Shown: piece after piece, positions 1 through 11,240 of the stretch | How positions within the stretch are numbered: position 1 is the first letter of the stretch | Layout of the letters: the number at the start of each line of letters is the position of its first letter | Assembly: GCA_022113835.1 (NCBI GenBank) | Contig: JAILWY010000009.1 | Span: 12,934,001-12,998,000, forward strand | Reading direction: 5' to 3' | Length of the DNA: 64,000 nucleotides | Source of the DNA: Atopsyche davidsoni | Taxonomy: Eukaryota; Arthropoda; Insecta; Trichoptera; Hydrobiosidae | Notes under the pieces: generated by a model | Told to the model about the DNA's origin: nothing | Seen by the model: the letters and a program-made list of their open reading frames with translations, nothing else | Databases searched by the model: none | Program-made: the position numbers and the translations under genes

Positions 1-1478
1 TCGGAGTAACACTGAGAGCGGAATTCATAATGACACTAAAATATACTTATTTTTTAACGATAGCAATATTTTGTTAATTTGATCTGATATGAAGACATAT
101 CCAATGATCATAAGGTAATTTTATATGTTTACATATATTTATTTATATAAAACCTCACGTAAAATCTCAGTTAAAAATATCTGTTAAAAATCCTTATTTG
201 TCTTAAAGCACTCGCACTGGTTCATTATGCCACAGATTCCACCTTGACTGCTTTGATGCTCGATGTGAGGCTATTTTAAAGTCAACATTTGGTATTCATT
301 AAAGGCGATTACGCAATCAGTCTTTATAAGGCGGAATTCGGGTAATTCGGAGACGGCATTTTTCAGGGTCGGTTCCATTTTCCAGTCTAGTGACTCGGAA
401 TCGGAGTAAAACACTGTCCTTGTGTTTTTTGAAGGTCAACTACATGATTCTGCGTCTTGGTCTTTAGCTTTATCTCTAAAAAAATAGAGTTAATTTAAGA
501 AAAAAGGCTGGTATCAGATTGTTCACTGTTTTTCTAATTTTTACTTAGACCACTTTCATAATTAGCTAGAAATGAATTCTAAATGAAATCCACTCACTAC
601 TTGTTCGTTTTTGATTATATCGTTCACTCAAGTAATCTTATAATATATTTATATCATTAAATTAATTTAGTAATAAATACTGTCACGTGAAATAACCGAT
701 CAACACTTTTTTTATTTTGATTGCGACTTTTATAATTATGGCAATTTTAATTAGATGTTTCAAAATCAATTTTTTTACTAAAAAACATCATTCCAAATTA
801 ATTTTATCTTTTTGAGTAGCAATTTACTCTTAATACAAATTATGTATCCCACTTACATTTTTAAAAAGATCTGATAATGTAGTAATTACACTATTGTTAC
901 TGACAAGTGGCGTAGAAAAAATTATTCATAAAAGTAATAATCTAAAAATAAAATGAAAAATAGTTAAGAAATAAAAAGCGCAATTAGAAAAAAATATCAG
1001 CTGTGTTCCATTTTTTCCGTCTTTTGGTTTTCTTTAGAAAAAAATCTCGTGAAAAAATAATAAAAATAGTGTGAAGGTTTTTTTTTTTTTTTAGACCTAA
1101 TTTGTAATTTTGGACCTCATGTTATTTTACTACAGCTTAACAAAAGAAAAGTCTAATATCCTGTTAATATAAATCACTTTATAAATGCTAATATCTTTAT
1201 AAATAATTGCACCTTTTTTCGTCGACCCTACCAACCGTTCCCAACTAATTTAATTTATGGTCAAGGTACACTTTTAAAGTAATTTATTCTTCTTTGTTTC
1301 TTACGTTTATAATAAAAAATGTTTTTTTTTGTTATTTTTAAATTATATATAAAATTGCGTACATCGTAACTTTTGATAAGTGTGTTTGCGTTACATAAAA
1401 ATAATGTAGCCATATAGAAATGTTCTATACAGTCATGACTCCTTATATTCACCCCTAATATTATTCTTGCGTTATAAT

Positions 1479-1496
1479 TGACGTCACGTTATAAAG
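1479..1496 (+). promoter_or_regulatory. CRE palindrome followed by a TATA-like box
   Basis: A perfect TGACGTCA palindrome (1479-1486, the CREB/ATF site) is followed three bases later by TATAAAG (1490-1496). A second TATA-like box, TATAAAA, lies at 1609-1615 in a GC-richer stretch, with ACAGTC about 37 bases downstream. The order suits a small promoter firing to the right, but no convincing gene follows. It could also be an intronic enhancer or chance. Confidence 0.25.
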
Positions 1497-4400
1497 CCCT
1501 CAGCAGTCGCGACACTCTCGCAGATGAGGCTTCTCAAGACGTACACAAGACCCTAAAATCTGACGTACACTCAACGTTGGCGGCTGAAGAATGAATTATA
1601 ATTAAGAATATAAAACGGCCGCCTCGGGACGCTTGGCTGATTGACAGTCGTTGTTTAGATTAAAAGTTTGCGGTGCGCGGGAGGACGGGAGGTAGTTCGT
1701 GATTGATGACTCGTCCTTTTTTTTATTGTGTTAAAAACGGGATCGAAACACAAAGTTATGCGGTCGGGTCCAATTTGGGTCCGCTGGAAAAAAAATGCGA
1801 TCGAGTTTGTCGTGTGGTCTTTTTTTTGCGTCGGCGGAAAATTCACGGGCGTTCTTCTTTTGGAAAAAAATCTTATTCGTATTTTTTTTTAGCAAAACAG
1901 ACTCATTATGGTACTTCTTAAATATTTATGTTTGTGTAGCAGCTTAGAATACATTAAGCAAATAAAGGGAGGTTTAAAAATAATCTAGTCTTTTTTTTAA
2001 AGGTTATACAAAAGTAACTCGTTAGAATAGACCTTTACCTTTTTTTATTTATTAAAGGCAAGATGAAAAAACGAATGCTTAAATTATTTTGATTTTCGTT
2101 ATTTAAAAGATACAAAAATAAATTTCAAAACAATGCTGGGACTGCTAAAAAGTACTTAGATATATTTTTAAACATATTTTGAACTAGACGAATAAATATA
2201 ACCAAAAAAATATTAAAAATGCTTTGTGGTTTTTGAATTTCCAACCGATATTTTTGATTCAAAATATATTTTTAAAAAAGAAAATTTTATTTTTATAAAA
2301 TGCTGCCGAAAATGATATATAAATAAAATGACGAGAGTTGATGTCAATTGATTGTATAATGTGAAAGTGACTCGTTCATAAATGACTCTTAATTTATCTC
2401 AGTTTATATTAAGTTTTCATAAACTGCAATCTAAGCTGCATTACTTGTAATAATTTTTTAAGAGGGAGTAGTAGTAATATACATTGAAGAAAACGAAAAT
2501 TGTTAATACCACCCAAAAGAAAATTTCTTCATATCTCGTAGCAAGCCGAGTGTGTAAACATGTTTACAAAGCTGGCATACAATCGCGTGTACAATTTCTA
2601 CAGTCGCATTGTAAAAGTTCATCGAAGGCGACAGATAGTTCTTGCACTGCAGTTGCTGCAATGGAATATTCCACTGCAACTGCAACTTGAATCACTACTT
2701 GGAGAAACAAACTGTTTCTCTGCGAGGACTTTGAATTAATAACGATGTCATATAACTGCATCCCATCCGGCAGGATTCAAAAGACCAGGTACGCTGTGAA
2801 GCGGAAAATTTTGCGAGATTTATATATATTCTGTATCGAAAAATGTTTACTCATTTGATTATTATTACCTTTTTCACTATTATCCAAATAACCTAACTCA
2901 ATTTAGAAAATTTAGCGTTAATATCTCATAAGTTGCATTTGAAATTTTGCTCTCGTCATGTTGCGAATCAAGATTCTAAAATCGTTTTTATAAACAATTT
3001 ATTAAACGAATGCACAGTGGATTTAAATTTTCTACTAATATATTGGATTTTTTATTCCTTGCGTCAATTTCTCAATATAAAAAGGGTTTTCTATGGTGGG
3101 GGGGGAGAGCACAACATAAGCATATCTGAACATTAACATTTACCGTTCGGGCCTCCCTTCAAATTATTCTGTGGCTACTAAGTTAGGGAAGAATCTCACA
3201 CTCGCTTTTATATTCAAATATAAAAAGGCATGTATATGAAAGTACGGCGTATAAATAGTCGGTATTCGTTAAGCGAATATCACCCCTAACGACAATCTCC
3301 CGGCATTCAATTCGGTGAATTTCCCCCGCGCAGTTTCGAATTGAAAGCTTCGGGAATATATTTACATGTGAAGTGGAGATTCCGAAAGAGAGACCTTTTC
3401 GCACAAAAGACTCACATATTTAAATATTCATCACGCGTCCTAGTAGAGATACGCTAACTGATACAATCTTGTCATTTTGCTTTTTCTAGTTTATTGCCCT
3501 TTTTGCATTCAACTCCATTTTGGAGTTATTAAGGTAGATATTTATTTTGCCGACTTTGATTCCTCAAGGAGTTGGAATGTTATAATTTGATTTGGTCACT
3601 TTGTAATCACGTTTAAAGATGATGTAAGCGGTACTTAAATAAAACCACGACATAAACTAACGAATATATATTGTAATATATTTGGTAAATGATTTTTTTT
3701 AATGTTACATTAAATATTAGGTATTCGTTTATTTCTGTTTTATTTATCTCCTCATCTAACTACTTCTACAATGAACCTACACTCTGAAATATTTCGCAAT
3801 ATATGTAAGAATGAAAAACCCTTTAACGCTTTATCATCAACTTATCACTATATTTTTCACATATATATATTATTTTTATACGTAAAATTATGAAATTATT
3901 TGTTTTGTTATGAAATTATTAGTCGCAAAAATAAACGTAAAAAAAATATTTCGATTTCTTAAAAATAAACATGAACAAATTCATTTTTAAAAATACGAAC
4001 CTCTGATGGATATAAAATGAAAGAAGATTATCGTCTGTTAAATCAGGGCTTATAACAACAAAAAATAGTTCACAAAATATTAAAAAATATGAAATATTAA
4101 AATTATCTGAGTGCTTCATGATTATTTATGAAAAAACACTGCAGCAGTCTCAGATTTTACACTATGTGTGCGCTTTGTCTATTTAAATAATCCGCACACA
4201 CATGTAAGCATGCAAAAAAGCATGTTTGCATTTGACAAATTTTCCTCTGTCACCGTGTAAATCCCTCGGGGATGAAAGTTTCATCCCGTATCTCAGTTTT
4301 CAGGAAGCTTTAAACTCCCAATCGCTCCGCGGAATCAACTAGGATGCCAAAAAAGTTTAGTTTTGCAAACTTAACAACATTGACAAAGTGCATCGTAACG

Positions 4401-5141
4401 ACTGAAAACAGTAACAAGGCGAAGCACGAGAGCATTTATTTTCATGCTGAAACTTTTTTTTATTGCAAAAATGTTTCCGAAGGTATGAAAAGGAAAAATA
4501 TTATAAGTGTACCTCTACCATCGTCATCTGACATTTCTTATTTACTCGTGAGTGGATATATCGTCTCTTTTATTATTTTTATTCTTAGTACTTCTTTCTT
4601 CATTCTAGCATACATTACATAATACCATTCATAGAATTTTTTTTCTAAAAATATACTTAAATGTTAACTAGACTGTAGCGGTAGAACTTATGTATAAACC
4701 ATTATATTAAAGTTGAAAAATACTAGAAAATCAGGACACCGTAGCAAAACCAGAAATAACGAATAATTTATGCAAACGTATATTCGTATACAAATAAAAC
4801 CGAAAAGGTTATTCATTATTTTCAATGTGGCAAACGGTTTGACTGACTTGTTTTCTATGTGATTAATATTTTTATCAAAATACAATACTTTTAGCAAAAT
4901 TTTATTTAAAATGGTCGAAGTCGAATGATCGGTTATACCTATAGATTTATTTATGGTGATGACACCATGTTTTTATTGGAGTGTAGTTAAATACCTACGT
5001 ATCGTTTTTTTAAAACTATTGATGAGAGTCTTTACATTTTTAACAAAGATCTGACCATTTACTTTTCGAAATATATTTTTAACACAAGATATTCGTGTAT
5101 CTATGTTATTTCAAAACACTTAAAATAAAGAATCATCTTTG

Positions 5142-5352
5142 GGTACTTGTTTTTTATCCGACCACCAAATTTTTTTAATGTACATGTACTCGCAGAGATA
5201 AGAATCTATCATATGACGATGAGTCTCGTTGTGGCGTTTATTTCGTTCATTGCAGATTTCCATGACCGCTCGATTCGTTGGGTTAGGTTAGGTTAGGTTA
5301 AAAAAAAAAGTTAGGTATAAGTTTTTTGGTGGTCGGATAAAATACAAGTCCC
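5142..5352 (+). mobile_element. hAT-type MITE with internal TTAGG repeats, copy 1
   Basis: This is a 211-bp non-autonomous DNA element. The ends are terminal inverted repeats: GGTACTTG then TATCCGACCACCAAA on the left, and the complement on the right ending in CAAGTCC. It is flanked by a perfect 8-bp target duplication, CATCTTTG, at 5134-5141 and 5353-5360. Eight-bp duplications are typical of hAT transposases. The interior has no coding capacity and carries an arthropod telomere-type run (GGTTAGG units, about 5279-5300), then a poly-A run and one more TTAGG. A second copy at 33296-33484 confirms the boundaries. Confidence 0.88.
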
Positions 5353-5640
5353 CATCTTTGTACTACATCAATACGCAACATTTGTTTTTTATTGTTTTAA
5401 AATGAACTTGTATTTTAATGTTCAGCGTGAGGAAATTTAATAAAACTTCTCAATATGATGTTTCCTAAACTAAATTATTCTCGTTCCGAATTTTCAGCGT
5501 GAAGCAATAATGCCTCAGACATTGTTTTATACGGTAAATATTTTAGTTGAAATCCGAACAATCTTCTCGAGTTTCTGTGCTAATATTTGACTTGAGTAAA
5601 CTGAACGGCGCCTCCGTCACCGCTCAGGGTCACCACTCAC

Positions 5641-5759
5641 CATGGATATGTTGGAATAGCAGACCCCCTTGTCGGAGCAGTCTTGGTTGTCCCCGCAGTT
5701 GTCCGACTTTACGGTCACCTTCAACCTCACGCACTGCGGACCCCAGTTCTCGGAAACCA
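5641..5759 (-). CDS. Coding exon 4 of the mucin-like/EGF-type extracellular protein
   Basis: This 119-nt exon is the last one visible in the window. The acceptor is a T-rich tract ending in TTTCAG just above 5759, and the donor is GTGAGT at 5640-5635. It enters in phase 1: the last G of exon 3 plus TG makes a Val codon. It leaves in phase 0 and adds 39 further codons. The peptide begins VVSENWGPQCVRLKV and ends in a Cys-rich stretch, DNCGDNQDCSDKGVCYSNIS, that looks like the first half of an EGF-like or other small disulfide module. Asn-Ile-Ser is a potential N-glycosylation site. The break inside a Cys-rich module means the remaining cysteines should be in the next exon, outside the window. 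I suspect an EGF-repeat surface protein (the DNER/weary type came to mind), but this is unverified recall, so I give no symbol. Confidence 0.85.
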
Positions 5760-8700
5760 CTGAAAGAAAAAAAAAATTCAATTAAAAAGGTGAAAATATT
5801 TGTGAATGCATTAACCCAACATTTTTTTTTATTACCTAAATCAAATTTTAATCTACCATACCATTGTTTCAACATACAGAGCATACATATAGCATTCTTC
5901 ATACCGTATTGTCACTGGTAGATTTATTATTAATAAAATATATGACATGGACATGTTTCGAGTCCTTAAGCTATTTGGTACCTTATGAAATGATATTTGC
6001 TACTGGTAATATAAATAGTATATGCACATTTGGGAACTATTTCTTTGACATTCATCGTATTTTTGAATTATTTTAACATGACAGGGTGATTGAATTATTT
6101 TCTATTATTTAATTTAAGTGGACGGAATAAATATGTATATTATAAAAATATTAAATGTAAAAAAATTTTAAACCATTTGGTGAAAAAAGATTTTGTAAAT
6201 TTTATTTTTCGTTTGTAAAACTATAAAGTATCATTGAATTACAACGTAGTAAATATATTTTTTTGCTTAATATTTTTAATAAAAAATTATGAGATAATAT
6301 TATTTAATATTTTTATTAATATGGTATAGAATACACAATGAGTATTTTCGATCGGTGTATAATCGAGTGACATCAGTCAATTCTGAATATGGGCACTCAG
6401 TAATAACAATTTACTTACAGTGATATTAAAATATTGACGTTCTTGTATCTTTTCACACCAAGAATTTTTTTTTCTAAAGTTAAATAAGCATAATTGAGAG
6501 ATAAAGATATAATTTATGAAGTATTTTCAAGAAACTATTTTTTGAATACAATGTCAAACATTTGGTGAAAATGTATTCTACAAATTGCAAATTGGTAAAT
6601 AGAAAATAAAATAAAATGCCTAATTAATTTTCGTAAGTTACAAAATAAAACCAAATCACTTCTAAAAACCTTATGTTTCAAAAATATTGTCTTTATTTTC
6701 ATATTTATTTAAAACGAGTTTTGTTTTTGATAAATAATTTATCTTCATATATTTACTCCCAAAATTCGCAACTCGTTCGTTTTGAAAGTGGTTTTCAAAA
6801 CTTAGTGATATTTTCCATCCATCGCTGTGTTTGCTATCAACTTCAGCACTCCAAGGCTAAGACTTCTTCGCAGGCACTTAAACTTTTAATTTATTACCCG
6901 CAGAATTAGGTGTCTGGTGTATTTCTCATAAAACACAGAAAATATTCGTTCCCTAATTACCTAACCGAGGCTTCGGCCTACCCTGCAGAACTTAGCACAT
7001 AACTTATCACCGAACCGAAATTTACAACTCCATTGTCTCGTTAAAAAGACGCAACCGCAGCATTAAAGATAACATATACGCGCTAATTTAATTTTCATAG
7101 CCGCTGAAAAAAAGCAACTCTCCCCGTCGAGAGCTCCAAATGGGCGACTCGTGTCTCCCCCGCTGCGCCGGTATCGATTTTGCAAGCGAAAAAAAGAAAG
7201 GCCGATCGTATGAATGAGCTCTCAGATGGCCTCGCCGGGCTCTTGTTTGCGTTGGGGGTAACAACTGCTGAAAAATGCCCCGAAACAAAGTCTGCCGGGA
7301 AGCTATCGGCTTTATTTGCCCACTCGAGAGAGGGAACCGCCCCGCGCTGCGAGAAAAACTACCCTGAGAGTTGACAGAGTAAACGCTGCCAGTGTTATGT
7401 GAAAACAGTTTGGATTTCTAATAATGGTGAAATCCTAGATGCGATGCTTGTTTACCGGAACTCGAGTCCTTGCATTAGATCCCGGATTCAATTTCAATAG
7501 CAGCTGTGCGTTTCATTATATTTTTGGTATAATTCGCGTTGCAAGAAATATGTTTGCGTTTTGAATTCACAAACTCGTTTAACTTATTTCGTCTCGGTTG
7601 ATTGGGCGCCGAAGAGAACTACCGGACCGCAGTAATTGCATAGCAGTAAACCGTTTCATTGCTTTAACGCGGGAGTTATTCCGATCAAATTGTTAGTGCA
7701 CTTACTCAATTGTTGTTTGTTACAAGTTAAATCAGAACAATATAGTTTAACAACTTTGAGTATATTCTGAATTTGGTAAAGCTCCTGAGCAAATTTACGA
7801 ACAAGCTCGGTGCTAGCACTGACTCGGTTGAGAATTCTAACCTTTGAGAAGTTTACTTCAGTTATATTATACACACTACAACGTTCAAGCAGTAATAATA
7901 ATATACACACAGGGCTGTAGTAAGCTTGTGAAGAAAAATAAACTAGCATTTGACAATTTAAAGAATCTAATCTAATGAAAAGTGTTTTTAGTACATTTGA
8001 CAAAATTTGACTAAAATTAAAAAATTTCAGGTTATTATTTAGCTAAATATTCAATTTTGTTTACAGTTCAAACTTTGAGTTTTTATACAATTTTCAAGTA
8101 TCTAAATGACCGAGAAAAGCAAAAGTTTCCGTCTTTAATACTCTTTGACTAGTTGTGTTTATTTTAATTGAATAAGAAATTATATAAATGAGTGAGTATT
8201 TATCTTGAAACCCTAAAAAGTATTTTTAATGAGCCTTTCAATATTTCCACGAATTTGCATTTTACAATACAAAAGCCATTGAATTTTTTATTATATTTAT
8301 AAAAGTTTTCAAACAGCTTATATCGCAAAGAGGATTTTCTGTAAATAGAATAATGCATTTTCCAGGCTATTCTTGCCATGTTCGCGAGGCTTAGAACCCA
8401 TATTTTCTTATCAACAAGTCTTCTGAAACGTACAGCGAGAGTAAATCGACTGGGATATTGAAAATAGAATGCAATGGATGGAAAACCGAGCTGACTTGTT
8501 CTTTATGTGCGCAATGTTCCCGGAAAGAGCAGTCTCTCTGCTACGAGGATAGAGAGTTGCTCTTGTTGATACTTATTAGCCTCTAAACAAAGCCAGGCAC
8601 TGGCGAATTTATTTTTCTCGTTACTCTGCTGCAATAAAAACTTAAGCATCTTGACAAGATACAAGCGAAATACTTGTAAACAAAACAATGGAATAAATTC

Positions 8701-9779
8701 AGCACAACTTTAGTTGCAGTATATAATTTTTAAAATAAAATATGTATGTAATGGTTCTGAGAAAAACAACCTCGTACGGTTGGTAAAAATACATGGAAAT
8801 ATTGCACGTTAGAGAAAATTATATTTTCAATGAAATAACGAATTTGTATTCAATATGCAATTTGCATTTAAGATAATTACACTTCGAACGTTTAAGGTAG
8901 AATCACTACGTATTGTAATATATAAGTAAAATACGTTCAAAATAAAATTCAATTGTAATTGAAATTTATTTCTTTTTATATTTTTTTGTAAATGTGCGAG
9001 ACGAAATATTATTATTAGATACCACAACTTTTAGAACAAAATTTGAGACTTACGTTTCCAGACCGCACCTCTCGCATTTCACGGTCGCCCATCTTCCAGA
9101 ACAAACATGACATACTATAATAACATGAGCACACACCACTTTCTCTCTGAATATCATAAACTCTTGAAGGTTTGTTGTACACGATACGATAAGATTGAAT
9201 TTCAGTACTGGCGATAATGTATTTCAAGTGCAAAGGGGTGCTCTCCACCAGCAGATTCGGTGTTTCGGGATAAAATAAGTAACCCTTGTTTTATATATCT
9301 CCCTGTCGAAGTGTTAAGTGCTTCGGCACATCACACCGTCGAGAAAACTTCGTTATTTTTTTTTTTGCGTGGAAATGGTTGGATGTTAATTTGATGATTG
9401 ACCTCATTAGCGATACTCTCGGAATTTAATAATACTTAATATCAAAATGTAAATAATTAATACTGTTATATAAAAATTCAATACATACCATAACCACACT
9501 AAAATAATTCTAAAATATTTTAAATAATATAAAATAACGTATAGTAAACAAAACATCTTTGATATATTCAATATGAATATTTAACATAAAACATTTTTTA
9601 AACTGTGATATTTATTATAAGATATAAATATAATAACAATGCAATAGCCCGATATTCTTATATCAGTCCGACAAACCAATTCGACTCGACTGTTAAAAAT
9701 AATATTATTTTCACTGATAAGTTTAATGCACAATCATAAAATATGAACGTGTTTTAATAAAGTTACAGATTATCCATCA

Positions 9780-9825
9780 GCCTCCGTAACGCAGCCAAGG
9801 TTGGTAGTTTGAGTACCCCCGGGCT
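9780..9825 (+). pseudogene. tRNA-Asn relic with central deletion
   Basis: The sequence begins with the same GCCTCCGT acceptor strand and the same CCATCAG leader as the minus-strand tRNA-Asn gene 1 kb away. About 28 bases are missing, covering the D-arm, the anticodon and most of the anticodon stem. It resumes at AAGGTTGGT and ends in a decayed T-arm (GGTAGTTTGAGTACC) and CCCGGGCT. A run of seven T follows, matching a Pol III terminator. With no anticodon and a damaged B box it cannot make a tRNA. Confidence 0.8.
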
Positions 9826-10046
9826 TGATTATTTTTTTACACACTGAAATCAATGATTTCTTTTCAAACATAATAAAAATATTGATCAGCATTTTTATTC
9901 ATACAAAAAAATTTGACCAGTAATAATACAGCCTCCGCAGAATCTTCATTGAGAATTATCACCTCCTTTTCTGGGCGCATTTTTATCTTTTTTCGCCTCG
10001 GATATTTCATCGGAAATAATATAACAAGCTGAGGGTAGTAAAGACG

Positions 10047-10065
10047 CCCCGTGACGTCACAGGGG
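10047..10065. promoter_or_regulatory. CRE-centred near-perfect palindrome
   Basis: CCCC-GTGACGTCAC-A-GGGG is a 19-base near-palindrome around a perfect CREB/ATF core, TGACGTCA (10052-10059). It sits about 0.8 kb from the tRNA-Asn pair, next to a GC-rich patch (10110-10200) in otherwise AT-rich intron. Binding by a bZIP dimer is plausible from the known site. No function is shown by the sequence alone. Confidence 0.35.
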
Positions 10066-10825
10066 ATGCTTAAGCACTGTAGATGAAAGTTATGCAACCC
10101 TAAAGTGGGAAATGCGATATAACCCCCGGAGTGCGGGACGCGGAAACCGGGCTAGCGGGAGCGTCGCAAGTGCTTGCGCCCGCTGAAGACTCGCGTGTCT
10201 CGAATGGGTTAAATACAAGTAATCTACATAGATATGTGGGAATTTACTTAAGTGCTCTAAGATCCTATCTCATGCGTATTAAAAGAGATATACACTCGTA
10301 GAGATGACTAGAGATATGCTAACACGCGCAGTTTCATTTGATTTTGAGATTTGAAACGCTTGAAGATAACTGCTTTTCTAGCTTTTTTCAGCTGAAATAT
10401 CTTCACCATATATTTTTAAATTATCATTATAATATTTTTACATTTAAATACTGATGTGATATATTACACAAAAAATATTATCCTATAAACTACATTGTTC
10501 GAGGGAAATGTTGCAAATTTGATTAAACCAGTTCTCCACCGTAATAATATTTTACTTCTTAAACTTTGGTGAGAAATCAATAAAAACATACTATATACAT
10601 AAAAATACAATACAAGAGGGGTTGTTTTTTTCAATATTTGTATATATATGTGCTTATTAACAAACGATTGAACAATCCCATCTAAACTGATGTAGCTTTC
10701 AGAAACAAAAAGCACCACGTTTGTATAGTAATGTGGTATTGACTAGCGGTTTATCTTCAAAATTATCTTAAGTAGCAACAATGTGAAAGGGTATTATTTG
10801 AAATAATAAAAAATGATAAAAAGAT

Positions 10826-10842
10826 CGCCCCCGGGTGGACTC

Positions 10843-10879
<37 letters not shown>

Positions 10880-10899
10880 GCCGATTGCGCCACGGAGGC
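10826..10899 (-). tRNA. tRNA-Asn (anticodon GTT)
   Basis: This 74-nt cloverleaf is intact. The acceptor strands GCCTCCG and CGGGGGC pair along all seven positions (one G-T), followed by discriminator G. The anticodon stem TTCGG/CCGAA holds loop CTGTTAA, with anticodon GTT (plus-strand AAC at 10863-10865). The T-arm is GGTGG-TTCGAGT-CCACC. No intron is present and CCA is not encoded, as expected for a eukaryotic nuclear gene. Transcription runs left and should end in the T5 just below 10825. It is identical across its length to the plus-strand gene at 11167-11240 and diverges from it. Confidence 0.97.
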
Positions 10900-11166
10900 T
10901 GATGGACTTGGCTGCGAAAATATTGACATTATTTTGAACAGCATAATGTAATATTGATTATTTCGTACCTATTGAGATAATAAAGTCTCAGGTCAGCTGA
11001 ATAAATGTCCGTCATCGCGAAACGTGTGACCTTTCGTGTTATCAGTAACAGTAACGAGTGCGAGTTTGTTCAACTGCTACTTACAGACAGTAATATTTTT
11101 CAGATATGAATATTGGAAAATATAAAACAATTTACGTGCTTTAATACTATTGAAGGGCACTTATCA

Positions 11167-11186
11167 GCCTCCGTGGCGCAATCGGC

Positions 11187-11223
<37 letters not shown>

Positions 11224-11240
11224 GAGTCCACCCGGGGGCG
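11167..11240 (+). tRNA. tRNA-Asn (anticodon GTT)
   Basis: This is the second copy of the 74-nt tRNA-Asn, identical to the minus-strand copy 267 bp away. All arms pair, the anticodon GTT is at 11201-11203 and the discriminator is G. A TTTTT run at about 11244-11248 is the likely Pol III terminator. The downstream bases ATCTTTTTAT are shared with the other copy, so the duplication included the terminator. The tRNA lies inside an intron of a host gene on the opposite strand. Confidence 0.97.

Larger units (their letters stand above)
1..5640 (-). other. Intron downstream of exon 4 (incomplete, runs off the left edge)
   Basis: This is AT-rich non-coding sequence that begins with the GTGAGT donor after exon 4 (minus strand, 5640-5635) and has no acceptor that I can recognise before position 1. 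Short open frames here have biased, low-complexity composition and no domain-like content. The only structured elements are a MITE at 5142-5352 and a CRE plus TATA-like pair near 1479-1496. The next exon should lie beyond the window, because no stop codon or 3' end of the gene is seen. Confidence 0.65.

Noticed and set aside
1703..1921. 72-codon plus-strand frame downstream of the CRE/TATA pair
   Set aside because: It is overlapped by an antisense frame of similar length, is rich in Phe and Lys codons from T and A runs, and has no recognisable domain. It does not support the promoter reading.
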